DNA of 14,811 bases. Source: JANYCG01 sp031397915 (GTDB taxonomy: Bacteria > Pseudomonadota > Gammaproteobacteria > Burkholderiales > Burkholderiaceae_C). This document shows, in pieces, positions 1 to 5,903 of this stretch (position 1 is its first letter; the number at the start of each line of letters is the position of its first letter). A model generated the notes under the pieces. That model was not told where the DNA came from and ran no database searches. It saw nothing but the letters and a program-made list of their open reading frames with translations. The translations under genes and the position numbers were made by a program. The stretch is from positions 1 through 14,811 of the forward strand of contig JANNMM010000133.1 of assembly GCA_031397915.1 (NCBI GenBank), in the 5' to 3' direction.

Positions 1-140
1 CGCTGGTCAAAAAGCTCGAAGGCTCAGTGCATTTCAACGACCTCGCCCACATCCTCTTTGACCAGGCGCTGCTGGCCGAGGGCGGCATGCCTGCGGACCC
101 GGCGGCTTATGTGAAACGGGTGAATGCCTTGCTGGTTTGA
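1..140 (+). CDS. htpG: Molecular chaperone HtpG (Hsp90 family), C-terminal end only
   Basis: This is the last 45 codons of a gene that starts before the window; the reading frame begins at base 3 and stops with TGA at 138-140. The visible peptide contains FNDLAHILFDQALLAEGG followed by a segment ending VKRVNALLV, the characteristic end of the HtpG C-terminal dimerisation domain, where a conserved leucine-rich helix is followed by a short gly-rich turn and a final helix. HtpG is a cytosolic ATP-dependent chaperone of the Hsp90 family that works with DnaK on stressed proteins. The ATPase and middle domains lie outside the window, so whether the gene is intact cannot be judged. Identification rests on recognising the short tail; a different family is unlikely but not excluded. 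Confidence 0.8.
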   Translation, partial: LVKKLEGSVHFNDLAHILFDQALLAEGGMPADPAAYVKRVNALLV

Positions 141-235
141 TCATGTCCGTCATACGAAAGGCTTTGGCAGCGGCTGCAAAGCGATATTGATGGGCATTGA
201 AAAATGAAGGAAGCAAGGTGCGAGACCCCAGGCTT

Positions 236-264
236 TTGACAAAAGAAAATCCTTACTTTATAGT
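236..264 (+). promoter_or_regulatory. Sigma-70 promoter of the vapBC operon
   Basis: TTGACA at 236-241 is a perfect -35 hexamer. It is followed after exactly 17 nt by TATAGT at 259-264, a five-of-six match to the -10 consensus. Transcription should begin near 271, leaving a leader of only about 13 nt that starts with the Shine-Dalgarno sequence AAAGGA (271-276), 7 nt before the ATG at 284. This places the promoter directly on the antitoxin gene and supports the ATG at 284 over the upstream in-frame start at 197. Confidence 0.75.
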
Positions 265-268
265 AAGG
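251..268. promoter_or_regulatory. Palindromic operator overlapping the vapBC -10
   Basis: CCTTACT (251-257) and AGTAAGG (262-268) are perfect 7-bp inverted arms around a 4-nt centre. The palindrome covers the whole -10 hexamer. VapB/AbrB-type antitoxins and their VapBC complexes commonly repress their own operon by binding palindromes over the promoter, so this is the natural autoregulatory site. Binding itself is inferred. Confidence 0.6.
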
Positions 269-283
269 CAAAAGGAATTCACC

Positions 284-526
284 ATGTCAACCGCAACCAT
301 CAGCTCCAAGGGCCAAATCACAATCCCCGTTGATGTCCGCAATGACCTCAAGGTCGATGCCGGTGATCGCGTTGAGTTTGTCCAAACTGCGCCAGGTCGT
401 TATGAATTCGTGGCCGCCACCCGTGAGGTAACGGCGCTCAAAGGCATGTTCGGCAAGCCCAGGAAAGCGGTTGCTATTGAAGCCATGAACGCGGCCATCG
501 CCCAGCGCGGGGCGGCAGCCCGGTGA
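284..526 (+). CDS. vapB: AbrB/MazE-fold antitoxin (VapB type)
   Basis: This 80-residue protein begins MSTATISSKGQITIPVDVRN, the classic swapped-hairpin AbrB/SpoVT DNA-binding motif in which residues about 4-45 form the dimeric beta barrel that binds operator DNA. The C-terminal half (about 48-80, including LKGMFGKPRKAV) is the short tail that in VapB proteins wraps around and blocks the toxin active site. The ATG at 284 is preferred because AAAGGA lies 7 nt upstream and the promoter's predicted transcription start (about 271) falls downstream of the alternative start at 197. The stop codon overlaps the GTG start of the next gene, as expected for a co-translated antitoxin-toxin pair. Likely autorepressed through the palindrome over its -10. 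The family is confident; the VapB label is by analogy with the PIN-domain partner. Confidence 0.88.
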   Translation: MSTATISSKGQITIPVDVRNDLKVDAGDRVEFVQTAPGRYEFVAATREVTALKGMFGKPRKAVAIEAMNAAIAQRGAAAR

Positions 527-918
527 TTGGTCTGGACACCAACGTCCTGGTGCGCTACATCATGCAGGACGACCCCAAGCAAGCCCCCAGAGCAACCAAG
601 CTCATCGAGTCATTGCACGCCGACAACCCGGGCTACATCACCCTGGTGTCTGTGGTGGAGCTGTACTGGGTATTGACAAGCAGCTACGAACTGACAAGGC
701 CGCAGTTTGCCCAAGCGTTAGAGGCCATTCTGCGCACCAAGCAATTTCTGGTTGAGCGGGCTGACCAAGTGATGCGCGCGCTGCGGGTGTTTGGCCAAGG
801 CAAAGCAGATTTCCCAGACTGCTTGATTGAACGCACCGCCTCGAGCGCTGGCTGCGAGAGGGTCATGACCTTTGATGTGGGTGCTTCAAAGCACGCCGGC
901 ATGACCCTGATTGCCTGA
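523..918 (+). CDS. vapC: PIN-domain ribonuclease toxin (VapC type)
   Basis: This 131-residue PIN-domain protein starts at GTG 523, overlapping the antitoxin stop by 4 nt (GTGA), so translation is probably coupled. The acidic metal-binding residues of the PIN fold are all visible: D5 in GLDTNVLVRY, E46 in SVVELYWVL, D96 and D99 in GKADFPDCLI, and D118 in TFDVGASKH. VapC toxins are Mg2+-dependent endoribonucleases that cut tRNA or rRNA and halt translation until the antitoxin re-accumulates; which RNA this one cuts cannot be told from sequence. Length is normal for the family and no truncation or missing catalytic residue is seen, so the toxin looks active. A remnant of a transposase follows downstream on the other strand. 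Confidence 0.9.
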   Translation: MIGLDTNVLVRYIMQDDPKQAPRATKLIESLHADNPGYITLVSVVELYWVLTSSYELTRPQFAQALEAILRTKQFLVERADQVMRALRVFGQGKADFPDCLIERTASSAGCERVMTFDVGASKHAGMTLIA

Positions 919-957
919 AGGACACGGGTTCACTGACCGGCATCTTGAAAGGCTGAG

Positions 958-1079
958 CGCCAGTTCCATCAGGTAGTTGTCTTTGTCCACCACAATGGCT
1001 TTGAAGCGCCCCTGGAACACGTGCACCTGCGCCCCACGCGCCCCTGTGCCCGGTGGGCCCGCTGGGTGTTGTTGCGGAA
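958..1079 (-). pseudogene. Remnant of IS200-like / REP-associated (Y1) transposase
   Basis: On the minus strand two adjacent frames together recall the conserved middle of Y1 (RAYT) transposases. One frame (1079 to 1032) reads NNTQRAHRAQGRVG. The other (1023 to 958) reads HVFQGRFKAIVVDKDNYLME and continues LA. The family normally has an RVGHVFQGRFKAI-type sequence without a break; here 8 extra nt (1031-1024) separate RVG from HVFQG and shift the frame. Neither the N-terminal HUH region nor the usual continuation resembling NPVRA is found in the neighbouring bases, so this is a dead fragment wedged between vapC and uup. The match is from memory of the family, not from a search. It is the only mobile-element trace in the window. 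Confidence 0.6.
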
Positions 1080-1101
1080 AGATCGATGGGAGCACCGGTT
1101 A

Positions 1102-3009
1102 TCAAGCAGGGTTCAGCGCCTCTTGCCGCTCCAGCAGCGCCAGCAGTTCATCATCAATCTCGGCGTCACGCGCATGCAGCGTGGCGGCGAGTTGCGGGTC
1201 GCGGGTGTAGATGGTGGCATCGTTCAGTTGCTGGCGGATGTCGGTCTGCTCGGCTTCCAGCGCGGCAATTGCCTCCGGTATGCCATCGAGCTCACGCTGT
1301 TCTTTGAAACCCAGCTTCTTCTTGGATGACGATGCGAGCGCATTGGCCGAAGGCGTTGCATCCACTTTCCTGGTTGCCCCTGCAGACGGGCTGGTGTTTG
1401 CCTTTGCAGCTTTTTGCGCGATATCCCTCGCCCGCGCGGATTGAACCAGCCAATCCTGCACACCACCTTCGTATTCGCGCCACATACCCGGTTGATTGAC
1501 CACGTCTTCGGCCACGATGGTGCTGGTGACCACGTTGTCGAGAAACGTGCGGTCGTGGCTCACCAGAAACACCGTTCCGGCGTTGTTCTGCAGCAGGTCT
1601 TCGAGCAGTTCGAGCGTGTCGATGTCCAGGTCATTGGTCGGCTCATCGAGCACCAGCACGTTGGCAGGCCGCGCAAAGAGACGCGCCAGCAGAAGACGGT
1701 TGCGCTCACCGCCGCTCAATGAGCGAACCGGCGAGTTCGCGCGCGCGGGTGAGAACAGAAAGTCGCCCAGATAGCTTTTCACGTGCTGGCGTTTCTCGCC
1801 AATCTCGATCCATTCACTGCCGGGGCTGATGAAGTCGGCCAGGGTTGCGTCGAGGTTCAGCGCGTCCCGCATCTGGTCGAAATACGCCACCTCAATCTTG
1901 CTGCCCAGGCGCACTTTGCCGCTGTCGGGCGCCAATTCGCCCAGAATCATTTTCAGCAAAGTGGTTTTGCCTGCGCCATTGGGGCCGATCAAACCCACTT
2001 TATCGCCACGCAAAATCGTTCCGGTGAAGTTGGAAACGATCAAGCGGTCGCCGTAGGATTTACTCACTTTGGTGAGCTCCGCGACGATTTTGCCGCTTGG
2101 CGCGCCGCTGGCCACGTCGAGCCGAACGCTGCCCAATACATTGCGGCGAGACTCGCGTTTGGCACGCAGATCCTGCAGCCGCGTGATGCGCCCCTGCGCC
2201 CGCGTGCGCCGCGCTTCCACACCTTTGCGAATCCACACCTCTTCTTGCGCCAGGAGTTTGTCGGCCTTTGCAGTGACAACAGCTTCTTGCGCCAGTTGCT
2301 CTTCTTTTTGCAGCACGTACTGGTTGAAATTCCCAGGGTAAGTGGCGAGTTTGCCGCGGTCCAGCTCAACAATGCGGGTCGCCACCCGGTTCAGGAACGA
2401 GCGGTCATGGGTGATGGTGATCACACTGCCCTGGAAGTCGATCAGCAGGTCTTCCAGCCAGGTGATGGCGTCCAGGTCCAGGTGGTTGGTGGGTTCGTCC
2501 AGCAGCATCACGTCCGGCTTGGCCACCAGCGCCTGCGCCAGCGCCACGCGTTTTTTCATGCCGCCCGACAAGGTGCTGATTTTGGCCTCGGGCTCCAGAT
2601 GCAGGCGGTGCAGGGTTTCGTCCACGCGCTGCTCCCAGTTCCAGGCGTCGAGTGATTCAATGATGGACTGCAAGGCATCCAGGTCGACCCCTGGTTCATG
2701 CGCCAGGTACTGCTCACGCGCCGAAATGGCCGACGCCAAACCTGCGCTGACTGCTTCGAAAATCGTAGCAGCTGCGTCGAGAACGGGCTCTTGCGCCACG
2801 TAAACCGAGCGCAAACCCTGTTGAAACTGAAGTGCGCCATCGTCCAGCTTTTCCAGCCCGGCGAGAATTTTGAGCAAAGACGATTTGCCCGCGCCGTTGC
2901 GGCCGATCAACCCGACACGTTCATTCGATTCAAGGGCGAAATCAGTGTGGTCGAGCAGCGGAACATGGCCAAAGGCGAGTTGGGCATTGAGAAATGTGAT
3001 GAGGGCCAT
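1102..3009 (-). CDS. uup: ABC-F family ATPase, Uup type
   Basis: This 635-residue soluble protein has two ABC ATPase domains and no membrane segments. Domain 1: Walker A GRNGAGKS (36-43), signature LSGGM (147-151), Walker B VMLLDEP (167-173), H-loop H201. Domain 2: Walker A GPNGAGKTT (342-350), signature LSGGE (431-435), Walker B VLVLDEP (452-458), H485. A charged linker of about 235-300 joins them. A low-complexity Ser/Ala/Lys stretch leads to a C-terminal coiled coil (about 565-632), the arrangement that marks Uup among ABC-F proteins. Uup acts at the ribosome or on branched DNA; E. coli mutants show raised precise transposon excision. All catalytic motifs are intact. The gene starts 53 nt after the binding-protein gene upstream and could be read from the same transcript; no strong Shine-Dalgarno precedes the ATG. 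Uup is preferred over EttA or YheS because of the C-terminal coiled coil. Confidence 0.9.
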   Translation of the reverse strand: MALITFLNAQLAFGHVPLLDHTDFALESNERVGLIGRNGAGKSSLLKILAGLEKLDDGALQFQQGLRSVYVAQEPVLDAAATIFEAVSAGLASAISAREQYLAHEPGVDLDALQSIIESLDAWNWEQRVDETLHRLHLEPEAKISTLSGGMKKRVALAQALVAKPDVMLLDEPTNHLDLDAITWLEDLLIDFQGSVITITHDRSFLNRVATRIVELDRGKLATYPGNFNQYVLQKEEQLAQEAVVTAKADKLLAQEEVWIRKGVEARRTRAQGRITRLQDLRAKRESRRNVLGSVRLDVASGAPSGKIVAELTKVSKSYGDRLIVSNFTGTILRGDKVGLIGPNGAGKTTLLKMILGELAPDSGKVRLGSKIEVAYFDQMRDALNLDATLADFISPGSEWIEIGEKRQHVKSYLGDFLFSPARANSPVRSLSGGERNRLLLARLFARPANVLVLDEPTNDLDIDTLELLEDLLQNNAGTVFLVSHDRTFLDNVVTSTIVAEDVVNQPGMWREYEGGVQDWLVQSARARDIAQKAAKANTSPSAGATRKVDATPSANALASSSKKKLGFKEQRELDGIPEAIAALEAEQTDIRQQLNDATIYTRDPQLAATLHARDAEIDDELLALLERQEALNPA

Positions 3010-3061
3010 GCGAGAGTGTTCTGGAAAACCCTCGATTGTCCCTCATCGGCGTGTTTTCACA

Positions 3062-3757
3062 TTATTCAAAGCCGGCTGCGGATCGGCGCTCTGCCGATTC
3101 GGCGCCGCTGAGCAAGGCCACCAGTTCGGCCGCTGCCTGTAGATGGGCCGCTTGGGTGCATACCGCGGCGGTGTAAACCGTTGCCAGCTCAAATTCAGTC
3201 GGCAGATTGGCGACCAGTCGCACATTGGGCGTGTAGAGGATTTCTGTCACCTGCGTGCAGCCGATCAAGCCGGGTTCGTTGCAAGCGGCCATTTCGCGCA
3301 TCGCCGTCGCGCCGTTGGGAAAGGGGCGCAGGCGCGGGCTGAGTTGCGCGTCAATGCCCAACTGTTGCAAGACCTTGAAGAAATGGATGCCAGCCGTAGC
3401 CTTGACCGGGTCAGGAAAATAAATGCCGCTGGCTGCCAACAAGGCAACCTTCAGCGACGCGGGCGTGCCGACATCTGGCGACGGCTCGGTCACCTTCACG
3501 GCGATGCCGGTTTTCACCACCCCCAGCGGCTGCGCACTGCCGGGCACCACGTGGCCGCCCAGGGTGAGCTGGTCGATCAACGCGGCTGTGAGTATGACCA
3601 CGTCACAAGGCGCGCCGCCCAGCAGCTTGTCTTTCATGAGCCCGACTGCGCCAAAGTCACCCTCGATCGCAGCGTCACAGCGCAACTTGAACGCGTCGCG
3701 CAGGTCATTCACCAGACCTTGCGCGGCGCCGCCGCTGAGCAGGTTCAGGGTCGTCAA
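3062..3757 (-). CDS. ModA-like substrate-binding protein without signal peptide
   Basis: This resembles the type 2 periplasmic-binding-protein fold of the molybdate-binding (ModA/extracellular solute-binding) group: an N-terminal strand with LNLLSGGAAQGLVNDL, then FGAVGLMKDKLLGG, APCDVVILTAALIDQL, and the segments GIYFPDPVKATAGIHF and RPFPNGATAMREMA. With the start chosen here it is 231 residues. The start is TTG at 3757-3755, one base after the stop of the upstream receptor gene, with AAGGCGG (3770-3764) 6 nt before it; the longer frame from 3832 would lie inside that gene. No hydrophobic signal sequence precedes the fold, so the protein should stay in the cytoplasm, unusual for a solute-binding fold. 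No ModB/ModC partner is nearby. It may be a cytosolic ligand sensor or an orphan binder; the ligand is unknown. It is translationally linked to the two Bug genes. Confidence 0.75.
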   Translation of the reverse strand: MTTLNLLSGGAAQGLVNDLRDAFKLRCDAAIEGDFGAVGLMKDKLLGGAPCDVVILTAALIDQLTLGGHVVPGSAQPLGVVKTGIAVKVTEPSPDVGTPASLKVALLAASGIYFPDPVKATAGIHFFKVLQQLGIDAQLSPRLRPFPNGATAMREMAACNEPGLIGCTQVTEILYTPNVRLVANLPTEFELATVYTAAVCTQAAHLQAAAELVALLSGAESAERRSAAGFE

Positions 3758-3758
3758 T

Positions 3759-4730
3759 TCAATCCGCCTTGATGCCGGCGGTTTTGATGACCTTGGCCCA
3801 TTTCTCGATGTCGTCCTTGATGTATTTGTCAAACGCGTCGGCGTTCAAGATGATGGGCGCCGCGCCTTGTTTGCCCCAGGCGGCCTTGACGTCCGCGCTG
3901 CTGGTGATTTTGGTGACGGCTTCGTTCAGGCGGTCCACCACGGCTTTGGGAGTGCCTTTGGGCGCCATCAGGCCGAGCCAGATGGTGGCGTCGTAACCCG
4001 GCAGGCCGGCTTCCTGCAGCGTGGGCACGTCGGGCAACACGCTGGAGCGCTGCGCACCGCTGGTGGCAATCGCTTTGACCTTGCCGGCCTTGACCTGCTC
4101 GGTCATGGTGGTGACTGCGTCAAACATCATGTCGACCTGGCCGCCGATGATGTCGGTGCGCGCGCCAGTGCTGCCGCGGTACGGGATGTGCACGAGGTAA
4201 ATGCCGGCCATGCTTTTGAACAATTCACCCGCCATGTGGTAGGGCGTGCCGGGCCCGCTGGAGGCGTAGTTGTATTTGCCGGGCGACGCCTTGGCCGTGG
4301 CGATGATCTCCTTGAGGTTGCTGGCCTTCACCGAGGGGTGCGCCACCAACACCAGGTCGGACGAATTGACGGGTGCCACGCCAACAAAATCGCGCGTGAG
4401 GTTGAAGGGCTTGTTGGCGATGAGGGTCTCGTTCACGGTGTGGGTGTTGGACATCATCAACAGCGTGTAACCGTCTGGCGCCGCTTTGGCCGCCACGTCG
4501 GTGCCGATCACCGAGCCGCCGCCCGGGCGGTTTTCAATGACGAAGCCCTGGCCCATGGTTTCGCCCAATTTGAGGCCGATAAAACGCGCGAAGTTGTCGG
4601 CCGGACCACCCGCAGCAAACGGCACGATGATCTTGACCGGGCGCGTGGGATAGGTTTGCGCCAGCGCGGCGAAAGAGAAACTGGCCACCACCCCGGCGGC
4701 CAGGGCTGATTTTAAAAATACGCGTTTCAT
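3759..4730 (-). CDS. Bug-family (TctC) tripartite tricarboxylate receptor protein
   Basis: This 323-residue periplasmic solute receptor starts at ATG 4730, with GGAG about 9 nt upstream; a TTG at 4748 is in frame but has no ribosome site. The signal peptide runs from MKRVFLKSALAAG through a hydrophobic core to a likely cleavage after A24 (ALA-Q). The mature protein shows Bug hallmarks: YPTRPVKIIVPFAAGGPADN, VIENRPGGGSVIG, AAKAAPDGYTLLMMSN, HIPYRGSTGARTDIIGGQVD and AGKVKAIATSG. Known Bug proteins bind carboxylated or amidated small molecules between two lobes with two water-bridged carboxylate contacts; the ligand here is unknown. The TctA/TctB membrane subunits are absent. It lies 18 nt after the second Bug gene and 1 nt before the signal-less binding protein, so the three genes form one operon. 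Confidence 0.92.
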   Translation of the reverse strand: MKRVFLKSALAAGVVASFSFAALAQTYPTRPVKIIVPFAAGGPADNFARFIGLKLGETMGQGFVIENRPGGGSVIGTDVAAKAAPDGYTLLMMSNTHTVNETLIANKPFNLTRDFVGVAPVNSSDLVLVAHPSVKASNLKEIIATAKASPGKYNYASSGPGTPYHMAGELFKSMAGIYLVHIPYRGSTGARTDIIGGQVDMMFDAVTTMTEQVKAGKVKAIATSGAQRSSVLPDVPTLQEAGLPGYDATIWLGLMAPKGTPKAVVDRLNEAVTKITSSADVKAAWGKQGAAPIILNADAFDKYIKDDIEKWAKVIKTAGIKAD

Positions 4731-4748
4731 GACTTGTCTCCAGAACAA

Positions 4749-5729
4749 TTATTGCAATTTGCCGATACGCTGAACCACACCCACCATGCGTTTGGCATCG
4801 GCCTGCACATAAAGTTCAAATTCCGGCGCGTCGAGGTACTGCACCGGGCTGCCGGCGTTTTGAATGATCTCTTTGACTTTCGCGTCATTCGCGGCGAATT
4901 TGGCTGCGGCGCGCAGGCGCTGCGCCACCGGCTCCGGCGTTGCCGAGGGTATGAACAGGCCCGACCATTGCGCGTATTCGGCGTTTTGCCCCGCGTCTTT
5001 CAAACTTGGCACCTCGGGCATCGAGGCCAGGACGCCATTGCCCCAATGGCCCAGCACGCGAATCTTGCCCGCCTTGATGTGTTGCAACACGGTGGCCGGG
5101 CCAGTAGAGACGGCGTCAATCTGCCCCCCGAGCAAAGCCACGATGGCCGGGCCGGCGCCAGTGAATGGGATGTGCGTCATCTTCAGGTTGGCACTGGCGG
5201 CGAGGATTTCCATGGGCACGTGCATGGTGCCGTAGTTGCCACTGGAGCCGTAGTTCAAGGCACCGGGGCGTTTACCTACGTCGTCGACAAAATCCTTCAC
5301 GCTCTTCCAGGGCGCGTCGGCGCGCACGGCCAGTACCGTCGGGTCGGCGGTGTAACGCGCGATGGCACGCAGATCGCCCAGGGCAAACAGGGGCGCGCGG
5401 CCCATGAGCGCGTCGGCTTCGGGGATGACCGTGAGGGACGACAACGCCATCACCACGGTATACCCATCGGGCCGTGCCTTGGCGACAAAACCCATGCCAA
5501 TGCCACCGCCTGCGCCGGCCTTATTTTCAATCACCACCGGCTGGCCGAGGTCGCGCGCCATTGCTTCTGCCACGGGCCGAGCCACGAGATCGGCCAGACC
5601 ACCCGGTGGAAACGGCACGACCATGGTGATGGCTTTGTTCGGGAAAGCCGCCTGCGCCAGTGCCAGGCCGGGCGCGGCCAACACGGCGCCGATCGCCAGG
5701 GCGCTGTGCAAGACAGTTCTTCGTTTCAT
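4749..5729 (-). CDS. Bug-family (TctC) receptor protein, first gene of the operon
   Basis: This 326-residue receptor starts at ATG 5729, with GAGGAG 6 nt upstream; an earlier in-frame ATG at 5762 falls within the predicted promoter and is rejected. The N-terminus MKRRTVLHSALAIGAVLAAP, with cleavage likely after ALA near residue 25, carries a KRRTVL sequence that resembles a twin-arginine motif, so Tat export is possible, although Sec export is also plausible. Bug motifs follow: FPNKAITMVVPFPPGGLADL, VIENKAGAGGGIGMG, KARPDGYTVVMALSS, HIPFTGAGPAIVALLGGQID and AGKIRVLGHWGNG. The sequence differs clearly from the neighbouring Bug protein, so the pair is not a recent duplication and the two probably bind different ligands. 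As first gene of the operon it lies just downstream of an extended -10 promoter. Confidence 0.92.
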   Translation of the reverse strand: MKRRTVLHSALAIGAVLAAPGLALAQAAFPNKAITMVVPFPPGGLADLVARPVAEAMARDLGQPVVIENKAGAGGGIGMGFVAKARPDGYTVVMALSSLTVIPEADALMGRAPLFALGDLRAIARYTADPTVLAVRADAPWKSVKDFVDDVGKRPGALNYGSSGNYGTMHVPMEILAASANLKMTHIPFTGAGPAIVALLGGQIDAVSTGPATVLQHIKAGKIRVLGHWGNGVLASMPEVPSLKDAGQNAEYAQWSGLFIPSATPEPVAQRLRAAAKFAANDAKVKEIIQNAGSPVQYLDAPEFELYVQADAKRMVGVVQRIGKLQ

Positions 5730-5761
5730 GTTTGGCTCCTCTATGGACAAGACTTTCGACA

Positions 5762-5780
5762 TGCTATATATATTATAGCA
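5762..5780 (-). promoter_or_regulatory. Extended -10 promoter inside a palindrome, upstream of the Bug operon
   Basis: Read on the minus strand this is TGCTATAATATATATAGCA. TATAAT (5777-5772) is a perfect -10 preceded by TGC, giving the extended -10 motif TGnTATAAT. No good -35 is seen at the right distance (a weak TCACGA lies near 5801-5796), as is common for extended -10 promoters. The arms TGCTATA and TATAGCA are perfect 7-bp inverted repeats around 5 nt, so a repressor dimer sitting here would block RNA polymerase. Transcription would start near 5765, about 36 nt before the first receptor ATG. The regulator is unknown and not encoded nearby. Confidence 0.6.
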
Positions 5781-5796
5781 AACTATTCAGTAAATT

Positions 5797-5808
5797 CGTG
5801 ACTTCACG
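5797..5808. repeat. Short inverted repeat CGTGA-CT-TCACG
   Basis: A 12-bp palindrome (5-bp arms around CT) lies 20 bp from the extended -10 of the Bug operon, where an activator or repressor could bind. It is short enough to be chance and is recorded because it sits in the regulatory gap. Confidence 0.3.
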
Positions 5809-5810
5809 GT

Positions 5811-5903
5811 CTATTTTTTCATATATTTTGAAAAAATCGTGAAAAACCCGCCAATCAACCCCAATATGGGTACGATGAGCCCGATTTCTTCAACGGCGAT
5901 CAC
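5811..5903 (-). CDS. Candidate 30-residue single-pass membrane peptide downstream of srkA
   Basis: A short frame opens at GTG 5903-5901, overlapping the srkA stop by 4 nt (GTGA), and ends at TAG (5813-5811). The peptide starts MIAVEEIG, continues LIVPILGLIGGFFTIF as one hydrophobic stretch long enough to span the membrane, and ends SKYMKK. Acidic residues before and basic residues after the stretch fit an N-out, C-in orientation by the positive-inside rule. AGGAG (5922-5918) lies 14 nt upstream, rather far, but the overlap could allow coupled translation. I do not recognise a family. Its bases are much more AT-rich than in the neighbouring genes, partly because the hydrophobic and lysine codons demand it. 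It could equally be a chance frame after the gene end; conservation of the peptide next to srkA in relatives would decide. Confidence 0.4.
   Translation of the reverse strand: MIAVEEIGLIVPILGLIGGFFTIFSKYMKK
5814..5836. repeat. AT-rich inverted repeat TTTTTTCA / TGAAAAAA
   Basis: Perfect 8-bp arms at 5814-5821 and 5829-5836 surround 7 nt. The stem has almost no GC, so it is a poor intrinsic terminator, although it sits where the srkA cluster should end. It lies within the last codons of the candidate small peptide. A protein-binding or bend site is also possible. Confidence 0.3.

Noticed and set aside
162..181. Possible terminator hairpin after htpG (CTTTG, bulged G, CAG, CGG loop, CTG, CAAAG)
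   Set aside because: The stem is short with a bulge and is not followed by a run of T, so it does not qualify as an intrinsic terminator.
197..283. N-terminal extension of the antitoxin starting at ATG 197
   Set aside because: The extension crosses the promoter and operator, and the ATG at 284 has a proper Shine-Dalgarno sequence and begins exactly at the AbrB fold.
3758..3832. Longer start of the ModA-like gene
   Set aside because: It would overlap the end of the Bug gene by over 70 nt and adds Ser/Arg/Pro-rich residues that neither form a signal peptide nor match the fold.
3423..4709. A 428-codon open frame on the plus strand, and similar ones at 4734-5801 and 1783-2655
   Set aside because: They are antisense shadows of the Bug and uup genes, with low-complexity His/Gly/Arg-rich translations and no motifs.
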